Assembly (NCBI GenBank): GCA_026461645.1
Contig: JAPJMP010000227.1
Location: forward strand, 1-10,877
Length of the DNA: 10,877 bases
Reading direction: 5' to 3'
From: Burkholderiales bacterium
GTDB taxonomy: Bacteria > Pseudomonadota > Gammaproteobacteria > Burkholderiales > UBA11063
Below, piece after piece: positions 6,907-10,877 of the stretch. The notes under the pieces were generated by a model that saw only the letters and a program-made list of their open reading frames with translations, did no database searches and was not told the DNA's origin. A program made the translations under genes and the position numbers. Every line of letters begins with the position of its first letter. Position 1 is the first letter of the stretch.

Positions 6907-8178
6907 ATGATTGAAAATAAACCTAAAAATGCAATATATGCACAATCTGGCGGAGTAACTGCAGTAATTAATGCTTCAGCCGCTGGTGTAATCACGGCCT
7001 TTAGAGCGCAAAATGAGCATATAGCTAACTTATATGCGGCACAAAATGGTATTCTTGGTGTTTTGCATGAACAATTAGTAAATACTAATTTAATTTCCAA
7101 TGAACAGTTACTTAAATTAAGACAAACTCCAGGAGGAATATTTAAATCTTGTCGTTATAAATTAAAAAATTTACTTGAAAACAGAAAAGAATATGAAAGA
7201 TTAATTGAAGTATTTTCTGCATATAACATCGAATATTTTTTTTATAATGGCGGAAATGATTCAGCCGATACCTGTATTAAAGTGGCGCAAATAGCTGCTG
7301 AATTGAACTATCCAATTAAAGCAATTCATATTCCCAAAACCATCGATAATGATTTAGTAATTACTGACAATTGTCCCGGGTTTGGCTCTGTAGCCAAATA
7401 TATAGCTACTTCAATCAAAGAGGCTGGATATGATCTGGCTTCAATGGCACTGACTTCAACTAAGGTGTTTATTTTAGAGGTGATGGGGCGTCACGCTGGT
7501 TGGATTGCAGCTAGTGGCGGCTTAGCAGCAAATAATGCGAATGAAGCACCACATATTATTTTATTTCCAGAAGTAGCTTTTGATGAACAATTGTTTTTAG
7601 CCAAGGTCCAGCAAGTGGTTGCAACAGTAGGTTATTGTGTAGTAATAGCTGCTGAGGGCGTTAAAGATAAAAATGGTAAATCTATAAGTGCTGCAGAAAA
7701 TAGTAAAGATGCTTTCGGGCATGCGCAGCTAGGTGGAGTGGCTTCTGTTTTGGCTAAAATGGTTGGTGATAAATTAGGGCTTAAATATCATTATGCAATA
7801 GCTGATTATCTTCAACGTTCTGCGCGACATATTGCGTCTAAAACAGATGTAGAACAAGCATATTGTTTGGGTTATGCGGCGATTAATTATGCGCTGCAGG
7901 GTAAAAATGCAATAATGCCATACATTAAAAGAGTTTCGCAACAGCCATACTTGTGGGAGATTGATTATGCACCCTTAAGTCAAATTGCCAATCAAGAAAA
8001 AACAATGCCTTTAAATTACATAGCAGAAGATGGTTTTCATATTACACCAATTTGTCGTGAATATTTGCAACCATTAATTTTAGGTGAAGATTATCCAAGT
8101 TATAGTGCTGGTTTACCTGATTATCTTACACTAGAGTTAGCGATAGAAAGCAAAAAACTGCCACCATTTAGCAAATGA
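6907..8178 (+). CDS. pfp: Pyrophosphate-dependent 6-phosphofructokinase
   Basis: This enzyme interconverts fructose 6-phosphate and fructose 1,6-bisphosphate, probably using pyrophosphate and so running reversibly in glycolysis and gluconeogenesis. The protein has 423 residues, longer than the ATP-type E. coli PfkA (320). It shows the PFK fold motifs: SGGVTAVINA near the N-terminus (14-23), TPGGIFKSCR (74-83), YNGGNDSADT (113-122), PKTIDNDL (143-150), PGFGSVAKY (157-165) and MGRHAGWIA (193-201). The donor-site signature supports PPi: Asp instead of Gly in GG-N-D-S (GGDGS in ATP enzymes), and Lys in PKTIDND (PGTIDND in ATP enzymes). The Asn before that Asp is a further departure. PPi dependence is inferred from these residues. 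The start lies three bases after pdxA, and its ribosome-binding sequence (AAAGGG) overlaps the end of pdxA. The position is unusual, since rsmA often follows pdxA. Confidence 0.9.
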   Translation: MIENKPKNAIYAQSGGVTAVINASAAGVITAFRAQNEHIANLYAAQNGILGVLHEQLVNTNLISNEQLLKLRQTPGGIFKSCRYKLKNLLENRKEYERLIEVFSAYNIEYFFYNGGNDSADTCIKVAQIAAELNYPIKAIHIPKTIDNDLVITDNCPGFGSVAKYIATSIKEAGYDLASMALTSTKVFILEVMGRHAGWIAASGGLAANNANEAPHIILFPEVAFDEQLFLAKVQQVVATVGYCVVIAAEGVKDKNGKSISAAENSKDAFGHAQLGGVASVLAKMVGDKLGLKYHYAIADYLQRSARHIASKTDVEQAYCLGYAAINYALQGKNAIMPYIKRVSQQPYLWEIDYAPLSQIANQEKTMPLNYIAEDGFHITPICREYLQPLILGEDYPSYSAGLPDYLTLELAIESKKLPPFSK

Positions 8179-8191
8179 AAGTAAGGCTCTA

Positions 8192-8824
8192 ATGACAAAA
8201 GAAATTATTTTAGGAATTACTGGAGCGAGTGGAACCCCTATTGCTACAGCATTATTAGCTCAATTATTAGCATCAGGGTGTAAAGTTCATTTGGTGTTTA
8301 CCACGGCAGGAATAATAACCTTTAAAGAAGAAATGAAATATAGCCTTAGTGCTAATCCTACTTTGTGTAAGCAAATTTTAATCGATAAATTACAGTTAAA
8401 TAATTGCGATAATTTACACATTTATACCAATAATGATTGGTTTAGTCCCATAGCCTCAGGTTCAAGTGCTCCTGATGCTATGGTGATTTGCCCTTGCTCA
8501 ATGGCAACATTAGGCAAGGTTGCTAATGGAATAGGTGATGATTTATTGACACGTGCTGCCGATGTAATACTTAAGGAAAGAAAAAACTTGGTAGTTGTGC
8601 CACGTGAAACACCATTTTCGGCAATACATTTAGACAATATGTTAACGCTGGCGAAATTAGGGGTAAGTGTTTTACCTCCAGTAGTGGCTTTTTATACGCA
8701 ACCACAAAGTGTTAATGATATAATATTATTTATAGTTAGTCGTATTTTAGATCAGCTTAGAGTAAATAATCAATTATTTACCCGCTGGGGTGAAAAGCTT
8801 TTAAAGGAAAATGGAAATGAGTGA
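8192..8824 (+). CDS. ubiX: Flavin prenyltransferase UbiX
   Basis: UbiX joins a dimethylallyl group to FMN, making the prenylated flavin cofactor that the UbiD decarboxylase needs in ubiquinone synthesis. The protein has 210 residues, slightly longer than usual (about 190). Visible motifs are the flavin-binding GITGASG (8-14), [20 protein letters not shown] (89-108) and [17 protein letters not shown] (109-125), the phosphate-contacting VVVPRETPF (134-142), and [16 protein letters not shown] near the end. The start ATG 8192 has a good ribosome-binding site, TAAGG, about six bases upstream. No ubiD is present in the window. The coding end overlaps the start of grxD by eight bases, which suggests translational coupling. 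Resemblance to other flavoprotein decarboxylases (Pad1 type) is expected, because Pad1 and UbiX are the same family. Confidence 0.95.
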   Translation: MTKEIILGITGASGTPIATALLAQLLASGCKVHLVFTTAGIITFKEEMKYSLSANPTLCKQILIDKLQLNNCDNLHIYTNNDWFSPIASGSSAPDAMVICPCSMATLGKVANGIGDDLLTRAADVILKERKNLVVVPRETPFSAIHLDNMLTLAKLGVSVLPPVVAFYTQPQSVNDIILFIVSRILDQLRVNNQLFTRWGEKLLKENGNE

Positions 8825-9125
8825 TGTAAATGCTAAAATTAAACAACAAATTAGTACTAATAAGGTTGTGTTATATATGAAAGGAGATGCAAAATTTCCT
8901 TTATGTGGGTTTTCAGGTCGTGCGATTAAATTACTATCGCTATGCGGAGTAAAAGATTATCTGACAGTTAATGTTTTAGCTGATGAAGAAATTAGGCAGG
9001 GAATTAAAGAGTTTTCTAATTGGCCAACTATTCCTCAATTATATGTTAATGGCGAATTTATTGGTGGTTCTGATATTATGGCTGAAATGTATGAAAGTGG
9101 AGAATTACAACAATTGTTAAAGTAA
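8817..9125 (+). CDS. grxD: Monothiol glutaredoxin Grx4/GrxD
   Basis: Monothiol CGFS glutaredoxins bind a glutathione-ligated [2Fe-2S] cluster and deliver it to target proteins, often with BolA partners, in the cytoplasm. The protein has 102 residues from ATG 8817 (E. coli GrxD 115), the difference being a shorter C-terminal tail. Key parts are LYMKG (19-23), the active-site CGFS (30-33), [20 protein letters not shown] (67-86) with the TIP cis-proline loop and the GG-S/C-D glutathione contact, and the ending [12 protein letters not shown]. Two in-frame ATGs exist at 8811 and 8817. AGGA at 8805-8808 is only two bases from the first but eight from the second, and MSDVNAKI aligns best with E. coli, so I chose 8817. 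It overlaps the ubiX stop. Confidence 0.96.
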   Translation: MSDVNAKIKQQISTNKVVLYMKGDAKFPLCGFSGRAIKLLSLCGVKDYLTVNVLADEEIRQGIKEFSNWPTIPQLYVNGEFIGGSDIMAEMYESGELQQLLK

Positions 9126-9129
9126 TAAA

Positions 9130-10626
9130 ATGGTAAAAACTTTTCTCAATATTTCACAGATTAGACAGATTGAAATTGAGGCGCTAACTAAATATAAATT
9201 AGATTTAATGGAGTTAGCGGCTAATTGTATAGTCAAGTTTGTAAAAAGCAAATATTTTTATGATGCAAAGGTATTAGTTTTAATTGGTGGCGGAAATAAT
9301 GGTGGGGATGGCACTTTAGCTGCAGTTAAATTAAAAAAACTTGGTTATAATCCTACTATTTATAAGATAACAAATAAATTAAATCCCAATACTGAGATGT
9401 TATTAAATGAATATATTGCCTTAGAGGGTAATATAAGTAACAGATTACCTCTAAATTTAAATACCTACGATTTAATAATTGATGCAATGCTAGGTATTGG
9501 AATTAATGCGCCATTAGATAATAAATTAATTAAGATAATTAATACGGTTAATAATAGCAACTGCTGCAAATTAGCCATTGATACACCCACCGGATTAGAC
9601 CCTTTTAACGCAAAAGTTTATGGCTCCGCAATCAAAGCTAATTATACGATAACTTTTATTGGAGATAAAGCAGGATTTTATACCGGTGGTGGAGTAGATT
9701 TAGTTGGACAACTAATTGTAGAGCCGTTAATTAATCTGCTTGATTTCCAAGAGCATAAGAGTGTAGGGCATGAAGTACGAGCTAACGATTTAATTTATAT
9801 TGATTATAGTAAACTAGTTCGGCGTCAAAATAATACCAATAAAGGAACATATGGTTCAGTGTTGATTATTGGTGGAAATAGTGGCATGCATGGCTCAATT
9901 TGCTTGGCAGGAAGAGCAGCAATGCTTATGGGAAGTGGTAAAGTTATTTTAGCTTCTCTAGATGAAAAGTTTAATAGTAATATATTTATGCCAGAGTTAA
10001 TGACCATTTCTCTTAAAGACGCAATAAAGAATTTAAATGATTATTCTGCAGTTGTTATTGGACCAGGATTTGGTACTAAAATTAAATCAATTAAATTATT
10101 AACTAAAATAATTGAACAAAGACCACAGTCTAAATTGATTTTTGACGCTGATGCGCTTAATATAATTGCTCTGGATAAACAACTTCAAGAATTATTTCGC
10201 TTACTTCCGAATAAAATTATTACGCCGCATCCTGGTGAAGCCTCGCGATTGCTAAATATTACTGTTGAAATGGTTAACCAGGATCGATTCAATTGTTTAA
10301 AATTATTGGCAACGCAATATAATGCCGCATGTTTATTAAAAGGTGCTGGATCATTAATTGATAATTTAAATGGTGTTTATGTTAATTTAACTGGCAATGC
10401 AGCCTTAGCTAATGCAGGCCAAGGGGATACACTCTGTGGAATGATTGCATCATTAATAGCACAGGGTCTTGATTTGTCCGCTGCATTAAGGTTGGCTGTA
10501 TATATTCATGGCAAAGCTGGTGATAATTTAGCAAAAACAATTGGTTTAAATGGGGTTTTAGCCTCAGAGATTGGTTTGATGGCAAGGACCATACTAAATA
10601 AATTATTATATTCAAATCTAAAATAA
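9130..10626 (+). CDS. nnr: Bifunctional NAD(P)HX epimerase/dehydratase Nnr
   Basis: Nnr repairs damaged, hydrated NADH and NADPH. The N-terminal domain epimerises R- and S-NAD(P)HX, and the C-terminal domain dehydrates the S form using ADP or ATP. The protein has 498 residues, the usual size for the fused YjeF type. The epimerase half (about 1-215) shows LIGGGNNGGDG (51-61) and DAMLGIGI (118-125). The dehydratase half (about 225-498) shows KGTYGSVLIIGGN (238-250), VIGPGFG (309-315), FDADALN (338-344), TPHPGEASRLL (365-375), LLKGAGSLI (402-410) and NAGQGDTLCG (428-437), the nucleotide-binding GxGD loop. Both halves look intact. The start ATG 9130 lies four bases after grxD and has only a weak purine-rich ribosome-binding region, so translation probably depends on coupling with grxD. 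It seems to be the last gene of the unit. Confidence 0.95.
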   Translation: MVKTFLNISQIRQIEIEALTKYKLDLMELAANCIVKFVKSKYFYDAKVLVLIGGGNNGGDGTLAAVKLKKLGYNPTIYKITNKLNPNTEMLLNEYIALEGNISNRLPLNLNTYDLIIDAMLGIGINAPLDNKLIKIINTVNNSNCCKLAIDTPTGLDPFNAKVYGSAIKANYTITFIGDKAGFYTGGGVDLVGQLIVEPLINLLDFQEHKSVGHEVRANDLIYIDYSKLVRRQNNTNKGTYGSVLIIGGNSGMHGSICLAGRAAMLMGSGKVILASLDEKFNSNIFMPELMTISLKDAIKNLNDYSAVVIGPGFGTKIKSIKLLTKIIEQRPQSKLIFDADALNIIALDKQLQELFRLLPNKIITPHPGEASRLLNITVEMVNQDRFNCLKLLATQYNAACLLKGAGSLIDNLNGVYVNLTGNAALANAGQGDTLCGMIASLIAQGLDLSAALRLAVYIHGKAGDNLAKTIGLNGVLASEIGLMARTILNKLLYSNLK

Positions 10627-10627
10627 C

Positions 10628-10641
10628 CAATTATTTAATTG
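10628..10641. terminator. Weak AT-rich hairpin after nnr
   Basis: CAATTA and TAATTG form a perfect inverted repeat with a two-base loop, immediately after the nnr stop. The arms contain one G-C pair each and no clear T run follows, so a working intrinsic terminator is doubtful. A loop this tight would open to four or more bases. It is listed because it is the only candidate end signal for the operon in the window. Confidence 0.15.
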
Positions 10642-10739
10642 CTTCAGATTAAGAGTACCCGCAAATTGTATAATAAAGTGCGCTAGTTCTGATTCGAACT
10701 TCGCATAGAAATTAGCCTCAAAAAAATGTAGTAGCTTAC

Positions 10740-10769
10740 TTGACAATAGGCAAAGCACATGAGTAGAAT
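10740..10769 (+). promoter_or_regulatory. Sigma-70-like promoter near the right edge
   Basis: A perfect TTGACA (10740-10745) is followed after 18 bases by TAGAAT (10764-10769). Transcription would start near 10776 and run off the right edge. No start codon with a long frame follows within the window. A target gene, or a small RNA, would have to lie at or beyond 10877. It overlaps the possible minus-strand remnant, so the two readings compete. Confidence 0.3.
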
Positions 10770-10877
10770 CATGTATCAATTAATCCTACATTCCCAGAAA
10801 AAATAGGCACGATAGAGTAAAAGACATCAATTCTTAATTTTAAAAAACTAACAATATCAACCGATAAAGCATATATA

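Larger units (their letters stand above)
1933..10626 (+). other. Probable seven-gene operon lptD-surA-pdxA-pfp-ubiX-grxD-nnr
   Basis: All seven genes are on the plus strand. The intergenic distances are 19, 14, 3 and 13 bases, then an eight-base overlap, then four bases. No hairpin followed by a T run is visible between genes. Co-transcription is inferred from this spacing. Internal promoters cannot be excluded, and separate control of the metabolic genes is likely on functional grounds. Confidence 0.6.
10618..10876 (-). pseudogene. Frameshifted gene remnant of unknown function converging on nnr
   Basis: On the minus strand an open frame enters from the right edge at 10876 and runs 35 codons (ending SGNVGLIDT) to a TGA at 10771-10769. 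In the neighbouring frame, codons are open from 10779 to a TAG at 10620-10618. These give about 53 residues, including FFEANFYAKFESELAHF, and end NNWLF. One frameshift near 10770-10780 would join them into about 86 residues of continuous C-terminal coding sequence, overlapping the end of nnr by nine bases. I do not recognise the product. The second half has a mixed, protein-like composition rather than the low-complexity look of AT-rich noise. It could be the decayed tail of a gene or transposase, or chance. The bulk of any gene lies beyond the window. Confidence 0.3.

Noticed and set aside
5814..7100. Minus-strand open frames of 97 and 98 codons across surA, pdxA and pfp
   Set aside because: Both lie opposite well-conserved genes and show no protein-like motifs.
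8811..8816. Upstream ATG for grxD
   Set aside because: It is only two bases from the AGGA element, while the next ATG has ideal spacing and matches the family N-terminus.
9825..10630. Minus-strand open frames inside nnr
   Set aside because: They are antisense to conserved motifs of the dehydratase domain and have no recognisable product.
10680..10704. tRNA-like T-loop and hairpin (AGTTC-TGATTC-GAACT, with TTCGAATC on the minus strand)
   Set aside because: The bases flanking TTCGAAT do not form a T stem, no anticodon or acceptor arms can be drawn, and no T run follows for a terminator. It also falls in the possible remnant frame.

Overview
The window is a strongly AT-rich stretch (by eye about one third G+C) of what looks like a beta- or gammaproteobacterial chromosome. 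The evidence is a run of housekeeping genes of the Gram-negative envelope and cofactor pathways: mnmE, lptD, surA, pdxA, a PPi-type phosphofructokinase (pfp), ubiX, grxD and nnr. The order lptD-surA-pdxA is typical of those classes. I cannot place the organism more precisely from this sequence.

Layout. Positions 1-286 (minus strand) hold the N-terminal part of a broken tyrosine-type integrase. Positions 287-469 hold its probable promoter and a cluster of short repeats (consensus AATCAAGTATA). From 470 to 1819 (minus strand) lies an intact mnmE. Its last 18 bases, 470-487, closely resemble the attachment core used by islands that insert at the 3' end of mnmE/trmE (the SGI1 type). Together these read like one end of an integrated genomic island or its remnant: core site, arm-type repeats, int promoter, int. 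After a short divergent intergenic region (1820-1932), seven plus-strand genes follow with gaps of 3 to 19 bases or small overlaps, probably one transcription unit: lptD and surA (outer-membrane assembly), pdxA (vitamin B6), pfp (glycolysis/gluconeogenesis), ubiX (prenyl-FMN for ubiquinone synthesis), grxD (monothiol glutaredoxin, Fe-S delivery) and nnr (NAD(P)HX repair).

After nnr (10627-10877) there is no intact gene. On the minus strand an open frame enters from the right edge and, with one frameshift near 10770-10780, continues to a stop that overlaps the end of nnr. This is a possible broken gene of unknown function. A good-looking plus-strand sigma-70-type promoter lies in the same stretch.

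The functional links are clear for lptD/surA, since SurA is the periplasmic chaperone for barrel proteins including LptD. The later genes are metabolic or repair functions that share a transcript rather than a pathway. I did not find a novel multi-gene system. The best candidate for something special is the integration junction at the mnmE 3' end.
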